A stretch of DNA of 64,000 nucleotides, from assembly GCF_003570905.1 (NCBI RefSeq), contig NZ_QXJM01000025.1:1-64000 (forward strand), read 5' to 3'. The notes under the pieces are model-generated. The model was given only the letters and a program-made list of their open reading frames with translations. It did no database searches and was not told the origin of the DNA. This document shows positions 17,805-27,291 of the stretch, in pieces. Made by a program: the position numbers and the translations under genes. This stretch comes from Cohnella faecalis (GTDB lineage: Bacteria > Bacillota > Bacilli > Paenibacillales > Paenibacillaceae). Numbering within the stretch: position 1 is the stretch's first letter; every line of letters begins with the position of its first letter.

Positions 17805-20800
17805 AACTATTGAAATCATTGGGTATTGTTATCCTTAGCGTCGCCCTGCTATGGAATTTTTCATGGCTGCCAAAGCCGGTCGCTAATGCGGACGGCACGA
17901 ACGGCGTTATCCTGGAGCCGTTCACCGTATCGAAAACGACGGTCAAAGCCGGCGAAGTGTTCACTTACCGGATCGCTTTCAGCTTTTCCGCCTTGCTGGA
18001 CGGAGCGGATTTCACCAAGCTGAAGGTTGAGCTGACGCTGCCGGACGGGGTCGAATTCGACGATTATTTGGCATCCTCCGTCGTGGCCGGCTATACGAAG
18101 ACCGGTCGGACTTACTCCTTTAACTTCAAGACGGGAGCGGATGCTCCGCGCTCGGGCAGCAGCTATACGATCGAGCTGAACGCTCATTTCCCGAATCACG
18201 ATACTCCCAACAACACGACAACGACGCCAACCCATTTTGCTGTCGTCCAATATGACGGCGCTCCGGTAACGCTCGAAACGTCCAATGACGTAACGGTAAC
18301 GTCGGAAGCGATAGCCAAGTGGGCGCTGACCAAAAAGCACGTGTCGCCGGAACCGACGCCAATGATCGGCGACAAGGTGCAATACGAGATTTTCTTCAAC
18401 AACGAGCAATCGAGCGACACGCGCGGCGTCGTCGATATCGAGAACGTCGTTCTGACCGACGTTCTTCCCGCCGAAGCCGTATTTATATCTGCCAGTGCCG
18501 GAGGCGTTCATTCGGGCGAGCCGACCGGAGGCACGGTCACCTGGTCTCCCGGCAAGCTGAGCGACGATCAGCGTTATTACGTAACGGTCGCTTATCCGCT
18601 CGGCAGCGTGGTCGATCCGGATCACGACGAGGTAACCAACCTCGCGGCGGCGGTCTTCAATCCTCTAGGCACGGATCCAATCGCCGATAAAGTCTCTCTG
18701 GCTGCCGTCTACAAGCACGGCTTTACGACGCTCCCTCAGGATTTAGGACCCGGCGGCATGATGAACAAATGGGTTCACGAGCGGGAACGCGAAATATCGC
18801 CCGATCAGGATGTTCATTTTTATATTGGCGGACTTCGCAATCGCTCGAACGGAGAATTGACCGGCGCCAGCATCGTCGATATGACTCCGCCGGATTTAAT
18901 CTTGAAATCGATTGACACGGCCAAGTTCGAGTACGAAGGACACTCCTACGAGGTTTATTACGAATCGGCTTCCGATCCCGGCAACTGGCAGCTGTGGGAC
19001 GGCAACGTTTCCTCCGATACCTCCAAGCTGCTGGAAGTATCGGACTTGCCTGGAGGAACGGTGGTCTCGGGCGTCAAGTTCGTTTTTCCGGACCCTCTTC
19101 TTATCTCGTTCCGGCAATCTTCGAACTTTCAGCTTACTTACAAGCTGCGTCCCGACTTTCCCGACGCCATGTCCGGTCAAGTGCGAACGAACACGGCTAC
19201 GTTGGAATATACGTTCGATGGAACGACCGTCTCCCACCCTTATACCGCCAACGTAAGGCTGTGGGGAATACGTCCGCTCGTGCGCATCGACAAAAGCGTC
19301 GTAAGCGATGGCCCCTATCAGCCGATGAAGGACAAAAACATCGTCGAATATGAGATTGCCGTCTCGAATTCCGACTACACGACGATGCCGTTCTACGATC
19401 CGATCGTCGTCGACGTTCTGCCGAAGGAGCTTGAATACGTCGATACGTCGTGGACGGTTTCTTCTAATACCGGATTTTCCGGCAATGACAAATTGATTAT
19501 GGATCCGCCCGTCGTTCAAGGCGACGGCACGACGAAGCTGCTCTGGAAATTCAGCTCGCTGGCCACGCTCAACAAGAACGACAAGTTCGTCATTCGATTC
19601 AAAGCGAAGCTCAAGGATTACACGGCCCCAACCGCCGACAACCATGAGCTGGAGAACGTCGCCTACCTGACGACGAATAACGCGCTTAATCCGTACATCA
19701 ACGATTATTATTTCGATCCGTTAATTGCGGACGCCGACGACTTGGACGGCGACGGTCAATTCAACGACAAGATGATCGATTCGAAAGCGTACGTGAAAGT
19801 CAACAAAGTCGCCCAGCTCGACTCGGTCAAGCAAGTTCGCGGCGAGTTGGACAACGACTGGCAAGTCGGCGATTTGGCCCATCTCGCCAACACGACCGAA
19901 GGCGGACGCGTCGATTATAAGCTGACTGTCAGGAACGGAAGCAACATTCCCGTCAAAAACATCTCGGTCGTGGACGTTCTGCCGCGCGTAGGCGATCAAG
20001 GCGTTCTCGTATCCGACGCGCGCCAATCGACCTGGAGCACGGTGCTGACGGCTCCGATTCCCGATGTTGCCGGCGTATATACGGTGTATTACAATACAGG
20101 CGCTTCCGTCAAGATGACGACGCCGGGCGGCTGGACCGCGACTCCTCCAGCCGATTTAACGACGGTTACGGCGATTAAATTTTTATTCGATGCCGCCTAT
20201 CAATTGAGCCCCGGAGCCTCCTACGACATCATATGGACGATGATTGCTCCGGTAGGGACGGATCAAGACGAAATCGCCTGGAACTCCTTCGCGCATCAGG
20301 CGACGGAGATCGACGGAAGCTCGATCGCCGCCGCCGAGCCGCCAAAGGTCGGGGTGCACGTTCAAAACATTCCCGCGAACAAGGGCTCCTTGGGCAACTA
20401 CGTCTGGGTAGATTTGGATAAGGACGGCACGCAAAACGAAGGCGCCGAATGGGGATTGAACGGAGTTAGAGCCGAGCTTTATGAGGCGGACGGCGTAACC
20501 CCGGTGCAAAAATTCGGAATTAACGTCTTCACGGTAACGGGTGATGACATCGACGGAAATCCGGGCTACTACATGTTCCCGAACCTTGATTTCCCGCACT
20601 CGTACAAGGTAAAGCTTATCGTACCGACCTCCTTGCCGAGCGGCTATACCGCCAATACCTTTACGGGATGGACGGACAAGAGCAAAGCCGGAAGCACGCC
20701 GATCAACGATTCCGACGTCGTTCCGGCAAGCGGGTTGACCGACGTCATCGCGCTTAACTCCCACACTCCCGACTTGAAGTGGGATGCCGGGCTGCTGCCC

Positions 20801-23800
20801 CCGCTGGGCTCTATCGGCGATTATGTCTGGCACGATGTCAACGGCAACGGACTGCAAAGCGACGATGCCGCAGACAAAGGCATTAACGGAGTGCAGGTCA
20901 AGCTGGAAAAAGAGATTGCCGGAAGCTGGGTTTACCAGACTACGCAGACGACTGCCGACAAGGGCGGAAATCCGGGCTATTACGAATTCGCCGGATTGTT
21001 GCCCGGCAAGTACAGAGTGTTGTTTCCCGACAAGCTTGCCGACGGCAAAATACTGACGAAGAAGCAGCAAGGCGGCAACGCGGCAATCGATTCGAATCCG
21101 TATAACAATACGAGCAGCTCCCATGGGTACACGGACGCGATCACGCTGCGTCTCGGCGAGATCGTCGATACGATCGACGCCGGTTACGCCGCTCCGGCCT
21201 CCATCGGCAATTACGCATGGAGCGACCTGAACGACAATGGCTTGCAGGATGCGGGAGAGCCGGGGATAGCTTCGGTCAAAGCAAGCTTGCTCGACTCCTC
21301 CAACAATCCGATAAAAAGAAACGGCATCAACTACGAATTGTCGACGGACGCGAGCGGCAGCTATTTGTTCGAAGATTTGCTGCCGGGAACGTATAAGGTC
21401 AAGTTCGACCTGCCGACCGGCGGCTATGCTTACGCCAGGCAGGATGCCGCCGGCGGAACGGATGCCGTAGACTCCGACGCGAGCAGAACGAACGGGCGCA
21501 CCGGATCGTATACGCTGGCCGCAGGGGACTCCAATCTGACCGTCGACGCCGGCTACGTCAAGCTCGTTAAGCTGGGCGACTACGTCTGGATGGACAAGAA
21601 CCGCAACGGCCAGCAGGATGCGGGCGAAAGCGGCGTCCCGAATGTCACGGTCAACCTTTATAACGACGAAGTATCTACGACGACAGCAGCGGCAACGACT
21701 GCGACGGATGCGAACGGCAACTACGAATTCGCGAATCTGGTACCCGGCAAATACTCGGTCGAATTCGTCAGACCGAACGGTTATCTCTTCACCTCGAAGG
21801 GCACTGTTCCCGCGGCGACGAACGATTCGAACGCCAACGTTCCCGCCGCTGCATCGACGGCTAAGGCGAAGACGGATCAAATTACTCTTTTGCCTGCCAT
21901 CGACAACCTGAGCATCGACGCGGGATTAATCGAATTAGCTTCGGTCGGTGATTTCGTCTGGCACGATTCGAATGACAATGGCTTGCGAGATGTCGGAGAA
22001 ACCGGAATTGCCGGAGCGACTGTCCAACTGCTCGACAGCGACGGCGACCCGGTAGCGGCAGACGCATACGGCCAGGCGATCTCTATCCTATCGACCGGCG
22101 CGGACGGCAAGTACTTGTTCGACCACTTGCTGCCCGGCGATTACCAGGTAAAATTCACGCTTCCGACCGGCTACTGGTTCGCCAAGCTTAACGAGGGCGC
22201 CGACGATTCGATCGACTCCGACGCCGTTAAGCAGCCCTCCGGCGATCCCGGCGATCCTGCCGAAGGCGTTGCGGCTGTCACATTGGCTGCAGGCGATCAT
22301 AATATGACGGTTGACGCAGGCGCTTTATCGCTTGCGAGATTAGGCGATTTCGTCTGGCACGATAAGGATGGCAACGGTATTCAGAATGCCGGCGAATCCG
22401 GCGTTGCCAGCGTGAAAGTCGAGCTTTTGAAAGCCGACGGCACTCCGGTGACGATTGACGCTTACGGCAACGGGATTTCTCCCGTGCTGACGGCTGCGAA
22501 CGGTTCGTATGCCTTCATCAATTTGCTGCCCGGCGATTACAAAGTGAAGTTCAGCGAGCTTCCGGCCGGTTACGTCTTTACGACATCAGGCCAAGGAACG
22601 TCCGCGACTGACTCCGATGCCAATCCGGCGGCCGGAGCGAATCTCGGCGTCACAAGCCCGGTCCATCTCGACTGGGGCGAGACGAACAATACGATTGATG
22701 CTGGTATCGTCAACCGGGCGGCGCTTGGAGATTTCGTCTGGTACGACAGCGACGGCGACGGCGTGCAGGATGCGGGAGAGCCCGGCATCGTGAACGTCAA
22801 CATCAGTCTTTACAAGTCCAGCGACTTGACGACGGCTCTTGCATCCACACTGACGGGCGCGGACGGCAAATACTCGTTCACGAATTTGTGGCCGGGAGAC
22901 TATATCGTGAAATTCTCGCTGCCTAGCGATTACTACATCTTCTCCCCTCGCCTCTCGGGAGGAAACGTAGCTCTCGACTCCGACGCCAATCCGGCTAGCG
23001 GAAATTCGGGAGTCGTCACGCTCCAGTCGGGCGACAACGACATCGGCGTCGACGCCGGTATCGTCGAGCTCGTCTCGATCGGCGATCTGCTGTGGGACGA
23101 TACGGACGACGACGGCGTGCAGGACGCGGGAGAAATCGGCTACGGCGGAGTCAAGGTTCATTTGCTGAACGGGACGGGCACCCCCATCTTGAACGGCGGT
23201 GCAGCCGTTACAGCAACGACGGACGCGAACGGCAACTACTTGTTCGACAAGCTGAATCCGGGCAGCTATCAAGTTCGATTCGAGCTTCCGGCAGGGTATA
23301 TGTTCGCGAAGAAAAATTCGGCTGGCGGAACGGCGGCGACCGATTCAGACGTCAACCCGGCGACGGGAACGACCGATACGCTTGTCCTTGCTCCCGGCGC
23401 GCATCGAATCGACGTTGACGCCGGTATCGTCAAGCTGGCTTCTCTGGGCGATCATGTATGGATGGATCGCAATCTGAACGGAATACAAGACGGCGGCGAG
23501 TCCGGAGTTGGCGGCGTTACCATACGCCTGCTCGACGCAGCGGGCAATCCGGTTCAATCCGGAGGCGCGGATGTCACAACGACGACTAACGGCGACGGCG
23601 ACTATACGTTCGCCAATCTTGTACCTGCCGCCTACAAAGTAAAGTTCAACCTGCCTGCAGGCTATGTATTTACGCAGAAAGGCGCCGGAACTTCGGCGAC
23701 CGATTCAGACGCCGATCCGACGACTGGCGCCAATCAAGGCGTCTCCAGCGCTGTCACGCTTGCCCCAGGCGACAATGACGCAAATACCGATGCAGGACTT

Positions 23801-25603
23801 ATCAAGCTGGTCAATCTCGGCGATGTACTGTGGGTCGATACCGGTATTATCGGAGCGCAAGAAGGCGAAGCAACGAACGCGGCAGCCTCCGGCGTGCTTG
23901 TCAGTCTGTACGACGGCAGCGGCAGCCCTGTGCTTAGCGGCGGCATTCCGGTTACAACGACGACTGCGGCCGACGGCAGTTATTTGTTTACCGGCTTGTT
24001 CCCGGGAGCATACAAAGTGAAATTCGATCTTCCGTCCGGCTATCTATTCACCCGGAAACACGTAACCGGAGCCGGCATAACGACAGCATCCGATTCCGAC
24101 GTTGACGCAAGCGGCTGGACGGACGCAGTTACGCTTACGGCCGGAGACGACAACTTGACGGTCGACGCGGGAATCGTGCTGCCGGCTGCCTTGGGCGATT
24201 ACGTATGGAACGATTCGAACCAAAACGGCATTCAGGATGCGGGCGAGAGCGGCCGCAACGGAGTAAAGGTTGAGCTGTATGACGCGAACGGCGCTTTGCT
24301 GCAGACGGCTACGACTGCCGACAACGCAGGGGCTCCCGGCTACTATTCATTCGCGAACCTCCTTCCGGGAACGTACAAAGTGAAGTTCAAGGCACCTTCG
24401 GGCTATATGTTCACGGTGAAACGGGCTGGCGCGAACCAGGCGATCGATTCGGACGCCGGATACACAGGAGAATCCGATCCGGTCACGCTATCGCCCGGCG
24501 AGAACAACCTGAACATCGATGCGGGTGTCCATCTCGTTCCGCCGATTCCGCCCGCGACGCTCGGCAACTATGTGTGGATCGACTCCAATGCGGACGGCAT
24601 CCAGGACAGCGGCGAAAAAGGACTTAACGGAGTTACCATCGAGCTGTACAACCGATTCGGGGCTCTCGTGCTAACGAAGACGACCGCTAACGACAAGGAC
24701 GGCCGCCCCGGCTACTACTTGTTCGAATCCATCCAAGCGGACGATTATTCGGTGAAATTCATCCTGCCGTCGGGCTACGTCTTCTCGCCGTCGAAGAAAG
24801 GTGCCGACGGTGAAACAGATTCCGACGCCGGAGAGAACGGAGCAACCGGTACAATTACGCTTCAACCGGGACAAGTGAACTTGTCGGTCGACGCGGGACT
24901 GACTCCTCTCTCCTCCATCGGCAACTTTGTATGGATCGACGCCGACAATAACGGCAAGCAGGATGTCGGAGAGAAAGGCCAGAACGGCATCTCCGTTTCC
25001 CTTCTCGACGAATCGGGAGCGCGGATCGCATCCGTTCTGACTGACAACGACAGCAACGGACAACCTGGCTACTACGAATTCAAAAACTTGCTGCCGGGCA
25101 ACTATCGGATCGAGTTCGAGCTGCCGATCGGCTACGTTTTCTCAAAGCTTAATGCAGCAGGCACGAATTCGGATAACGATTCGAACGCCGGCGAGAACGG
25201 GTTGACCGGACTCGTTACGCTTGCACCGGGCGCGCGCGACCTGACGATTGACGCCGGACTCGTGTTTGAGAAAGTCGAGCCGGTCGAGCCTCCGGTTAAA
25301 GAAGTCGACGGCAACAATGGTACCGGCGGCGGCAAGCCTGCCGGCTCCGGAGGCAGTAAGGGCGGCAACAGCGGCAGTAAAGGCAACGCTAACGGCGCAG
25401 CGACGGGCGGCCAATCCGAAGGGAAAGCCAATGTCGCAGGCGATTCGGACAGCAATGAAGGCAGAAGCAATGTCAAAGGCGTCGGAGACGGCAAATCGCT
25501 GCCGCAAACCGGCGAGGAAGCGCCGATTTATCCGTACTTCGGCTACGGCCTAATTCTGAGCGCGCTCGCGCTTCTCATCGCCCGCAAGAAAATCAAAGCT
25601 TAG
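17801..25603 (+). CDS. Giant LPQTG cell-wall-anchored adhesin with 13 SdrD-B-type repeats
   Basis: A 2,600-residue surface protein, probably an adhesin or stalk. A signal peptide (1-30) is followed by an N-terminal region (30-860) of DUF11-like beta domains with repeated DVLP turns (VLTDVLPAEA, VVDVLPKELE, VVDVLPRVGD). Thirteen tandem repeats of about 110-140 residues (863-2486) each begin like LGDYVWxDxNxNGxQDAGE and end like VDAGI. Each opens with an Asp/Asn-rich loop like those binding calcium in SdrD. A Gly/Ser/Asn-rich wall-spanning linker follows, then LPQTGEE (about 2567), a membrane helix and the tail ARKKIKA. The ATG at 17801 overlaps the sortase stop and follows GAGGAG by 11 bases. 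The long repeat region is open throughout despite the frameshifts elsewhere. A terminator follows. Confidence 0.95.
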   Translation: MKLLKSLGIVILSVALLWNFSWLPKPVANADGTNGVILEPFTVSKTTVKAGEVFTYRIAFSFSALLDGADFTKLKVELTLPDGVEFDDYLASSVVAGYTKTGRTYSFNFKTGADAPRSGSSYTIELNAHFPNHDTPNNTTTTPTHFAVVQYDGAPVTLETSNDVTVTSEAIAKWALTKKHVSPEPTPMIGDKVQYEIFFNNEQSSDTRGVVDIENVVLTDVLPAEAVFISASAGGVHSGEPTGGTVTWSPGKLSDDQRYYVTVAYPLGSVVDPDHDEVTNLAAAVFNPLGTDPIADKVSLAAVYKHGFTTLPQDLGPGGMMNKWVHEREREISPDQDVHFYIGGLRNRSNGELTGASIVDMTPPDLILKSIDTAKFEYEGHSYEVYYESASDPGNWQLWDGNVSSDTSKLLEVSDLPGGTVVSGVKFVFPDPLLISFRQSSNFQLTYKLRPDFPDAMSGQVRTNTATLEYTFDGTTVSHPYTANVRLWGIRPLVRIDKSVVSDGPYQPMKDKNIVEYEIAVSNSDYTTMPFYDPIVVDVLPKELEYVDTSWTVSSNTGFSGNDKLIMDPPVVQGDGTTKLLWKFSSLATLNKNDKFVIRFKAKLKDYTAPTADNHELENVAYLTTNNALNPYINDYYFDPLIADADDLDGDGQFNDKMIDSKAYVKVNKVAQLDSVKQVRGELDNDWQVGDLAHLANTTEGGRVDYKLTVRNGSNIPVKNISVVDVLPRVGDQGVLVSDARQSTWSTVLTAPIPDVAGVYTVYYNTGASVKMTTPGGWTATPPADLTTVTAIKFLFDAAYQLSPGASYDIIWTMIAPVGTDQDEIAWNSFAHQATEIDGSSIAAAEPPKVGVHVQNIPANKGSLGNYVWVDLDKDGTQNEGAEWGLNGVRAELYEADGVTPVQKFGINVFTVTGDDIDGNPGYYMFPNLDFPHSYKVKLIVPTSLPSGYTANTFTGWTDKSKAGSTPINDSDVVPASGLTDVIALNSHTPDLKWDAGLLPPLGSIGDYVWHDVNGNGLQSDDAADKGINGVQVKLEKEIAGSWVYQTTQTTADKGGNPGYYEFAGLLPGKYRVLFPDKLADGKILTKKQQGGNAAIDSNPYNNTSSSHGYTDAITLRLGEIVDTIDAGYAAPASIGNYAWSDLNDNGLQDAGEPGIASVKASLLDSSNNPIKRNGINYELSTDASGSYLFEDLLPGTYKVKFDLPTGGYAYARQDAAGGTDAVDSDASRTNGRTGSYTLAAGDSNLTVDAGYVKLVKLGDYVWMDKNRNGQQDAGESGVPNVTVNLYNDEVSTTTAAATTATDANGNYEFANLVPGKYSVEFVRPNGYLFTSKGTVPAATNDSNANVPAAASTAKAKTDQITLLPAIDNLSIDAGLIELASVGDFVWHDSNDNGLRDVGETGIAGATVQLLDSDGDPVAADAYGQAISILSTGADGKYLFDHLLPGDYQVKFTLPTGYWFAKLNEGADDSIDSDAVKQPSGDPGDPAEGVAAVTLAAGDHNMTVDAGALSLARLGDFVWHDKDGNGIQNAGESGVASVKVELLKADGTPVTIDAYGNGISPVLTAANGSYAFINLLPGDYKVKFSELPAGYVFTTSGQGTSATDSDANPAAGANLGVTSPVHLDWGETNNTIDAGIVNRAALGDFVWYDSDGDGVQDAGEPGIVNVNISLYKSSDLTTALASTLTGADGKYSFTNLWPGDYIVKFSLPSDYYIFSPRLSGGNVALDSDANPASGNSGVVTLQSGDNDIGVDAGIVELVSIGDLLWDDTDDDGVQDAGEIGYGGVKVHLLNGTGTPILNGGAAVTATTDANGNYLFDKLNPGSYQVRFELPAGYMFAKKNSAGGTAATDSDVNPATGTTDTLVLAPGAHRIDVDAGIVKLASLGDHVWMDRNLNGIQDGGESGVGGVTIRLLDAAGNPVQSGGADVTTTTNGDGDYTFANLVPAAYKVKFNLPAGYVFTQKGAGTSATDSDADPTTGANQGVSSAVTLAPGDNDANTDAGLIKLVNLGDVLWVDTGIIGAQEGEATNAAASGVLVSLYDGSGSPVLSGGIPVTTTTAADGSYLFTGLFPGAYKVKFDLPSGYLFTRKHVTGAGITTASDSDVDASGWTDAVTLTAGDDNLTVDAGIVLPAALGDYVWNDSNQNGIQDAGESGRNGVKVELYDANGALLQTATTADNAGAPGYYSFANLLPGTYKVKFKAPSGYMFTVKRAGANQAIDSDAGYTGESDPVTLSPGENNLNIDAGVHLVPPIPPATLGNYVWIDSNADGIQDSGEKGLNGVTIELYNRFGALVLTKTTANDKDGRPGYYLFESIQADDYSVKFILPSGYVFSPSKKGADGETDSDAGENGATGTITLQPGQVNLSVDAGLTPLSSIGNFVWIDADNNGKQDVGEKGQNGISVSLLDESGARIASVLTDNDSNGQPGYYEFKNLLPGNYRIEFELPIGYVFSKLNAAGTNSDNDSNAGENGLTGLVTLAPGARDLTIDAGLVFEKVEPVEPPVKEVDGNNGTGGGKPAGSGGSKGGNSGSKGNANGAATGGQSEGKANVAGDSDSNEGRSNVKGVGDGKSLPQTGEEAPIYPYFGYGLILSALALLIARKKIKA

Positions 25604-25642
25604 CATGAAGCATAACCGCCACCCCTCAACCAACTAATGGGA

Positions 25643-25674
25643 ACTGCCGAGACGATAAGGTCTCGGCAGTTTTT
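25643..25674 (+). terminator. Intrinsic terminator after the adhesin gene
   Basis: CTGCCGAGAC and GTCTCGGCAG form a perfect 10-bp stem around GATAAG, followed by TTTTTCG. It ends the sortase-adhesin operon. The stretch 25675-25850 between it and the repeat array shows nothing identifiable. Confidence 0.9.
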
Positions 25675-25859
25675 CGTTTGCGCCCCAGTACTTGTCTACT
25701 CCGTTCTTAGACGAATTCGACGGTTACCGATTCCCATCCATCCTCTCGCGCCGGCACATGCACTATTGTTTAAGTACCGCTGTCCCGTAGCTCGTGCTGC
25801 CTTACATTCCGTTCCGGACTCGACCCGTCCGTAACCTGGGGAATGCAGGGGGTAACAGT

Positions 25860-27200
25860 CTCTAGCGGGCTACTTGGTTCGGGGCGCTTCCATCAGCGCG
25901 GGTTAGCCTGCCCTGAGCGGGCTACTTGGCACGGGGCGCTCCCATCGGCGGAATAGCACGCTCTGAGCGGGCTACTTGGTACGGCGCGCCTCCCATCGGC
26001 GGAGTAGCCTGCTCTGAGCGGGCTACTTGGTACGGCGCACTTCCCATCGGCGAAATAGCCTGCTCTGAGCGGGCTATTTGGTCCGGGGCGCTACCATCGG
26101 CGCGGATTAGCCTGCTCTGAGCGGGCTACTTGGTTCGGGGCGCTTCCCATCGGCGGATTAGCCTGTTCTGGGCGGGCTACTTGGTTCGGGGCGCTTCCCA
26201 TCGGCGGAATAGCACGCTCTGAGCGGGCTACTGGTACGGCGCGCGCCTCCCATCGGCGGATTAGCCTACTCTGAGCGGGCTACTTGGTTCGGGGCGCTTC
26301 CCATCGGCGAATTAGCCTGTTCTGGGCGGGCTACTTGGTTCGGGGCGCTTCCCATCGGCGAAATAGCCCGCTCTGAGCGGGCTACTTGGTTCGGGGCGCT
26401 TCCCATCGGCGGATTAGCCCGTTCTGAGCGGGCTACTTGGTACGGGGCGCTTCCCATCGGCGGAATAGCACGCTCTGAGCGGGCTACTCGGTACGGGGCG
26501 CTTCCCATCGGCGAAATAGCCCGCTCCGAGCGGGCTACTTGGCACGGGGCGCCTCCCATCGGCGGATTAGCCTACTCTGAGCGGGCTAATTGGTTCGGGG
26601 CGCTTCCCATCGGCGAATTAGCCTGTTCTGGGCGGGCTACTTGGTTCGGGGTGCTTCCCATCGGCGGAATAGCCCGCTCTGAGCGGGCTACTTGGTACGG
26701 CGCGCTTCCCATCGGCGGAATAGCACGCTCTGAGCGGGCTACTTGGTTCGGGGTGCTTCCCATCGATGGATTAGCCTGCTCCGAGCGGGCTACTTGGCAC
26801 GGGGCGCCTCCCATCGGCGGATTAGCCTACTCTTAGCGGGCTACTTGGTTCGGGGCGCTTCCATCGGCGCGGATTAGCCTGTTCTGGGCGGGCTACTTGG
26901 TTCGGGGCGCTTCCATCGGCGCGGATTAGCCTGTTCTGAGCGGGCTACTTGGTCCGGCGCGCTTCCCATCGGCGGATTAGCCTGTTCTGGGCGGGCTACT
27001 TGGTTCGGGACGCTTCCCATCGGCGGAATAACACGCTCTGAGCGGGCTACTTGGTTCGGGGCGCTTCCCATCGGCGGAATAGCACGCTCTGAGCGGGCTA
27101 CTTGGTTCGGGGCGCTTCCCATCGGCGAAATAGCCCGCTCTGAGCGGGCTACTTGGTACGGGGCGCTTCCCTTCGGCGGATTAGCCTACTCTTAGCGGGC
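25860..27200. repeat. Tandem array of about 26 copies of a 51-bp hairpin repeat (array 1)
   Basis: The whole 1.3-kb gap between the adhesin terminator and the SARP-like regulator is a head-to-tail array. Each unit holds GCGGGCTACTTGG, then TTCGGGGCGCTTCCC, ATCGGCGGATTAGC and CTGCTCTGA, with a period of 51 bp (a few units differ by one or two bases). The junction of each unit forms the near-perfect palindrome AGCCCGCTCTGAGCGGGCT. Variants such as AGCCTGTTCTGGGCGGGCT keep pairing through G-U pairs in plus-strand RNA, while others (AGCACGC...) break one pair. Variation is scattered point changes; there are no unique spacers. Because 51 is a multiple of three, reading frames stay open by periodicity. 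No ribosome binding site precedes them, so I do not call a gene. Confidence 0.97.
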
Positions 27201-27211
27201 TAAGTTACAAG

Positions 27212-27255
27212 ATAAGGCCATAACAATCAGCCTGCGCTAATTGTTATGGCCTTAT
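27212..27255. terminator. Perfect 16-bp inverted repeat at the end of array 1
   Basis: ATAAGGCCATAACAAT (27212-27227) and ATTGTTATGGCCTTAT (27240-27255) pair perfectly around a 12-base loop. It lies between the array and the stop of the regulator gene at 27292, so it probably ends that minus-strand operon, although no clean T run follows. It may also mark the array boundary. Confidence 0.6.
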
Positions 27256-27291
27256 CATTAAGGTGCTGCGAGCGATTCGTCCATCGTCCAT

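Noticed and set aside
20183..21880. A 565-residue antisense open frame inside the adhesin gene
   Set aside because: It is a shadow of the repetitive high-GC adhesin coding sequence, rich in Arg and Val, with no start context and no recognisable domain.
26266..27122. Long open frames with a 17-residue periodic peptide (PMGSAPNQVARSERA-like) in array 1, and similar frames in array 2
   Set aside because: The 51-bp period keeps any open frame open. They are open on both strands, have no ribosome binding sites, and break wherever a unit changes length.
25860..27200. CRISPR array
   Set aside because: The repeats are adjacent with no unique spacers, and no cas genes are present. The same applies to 55,140-55,960.
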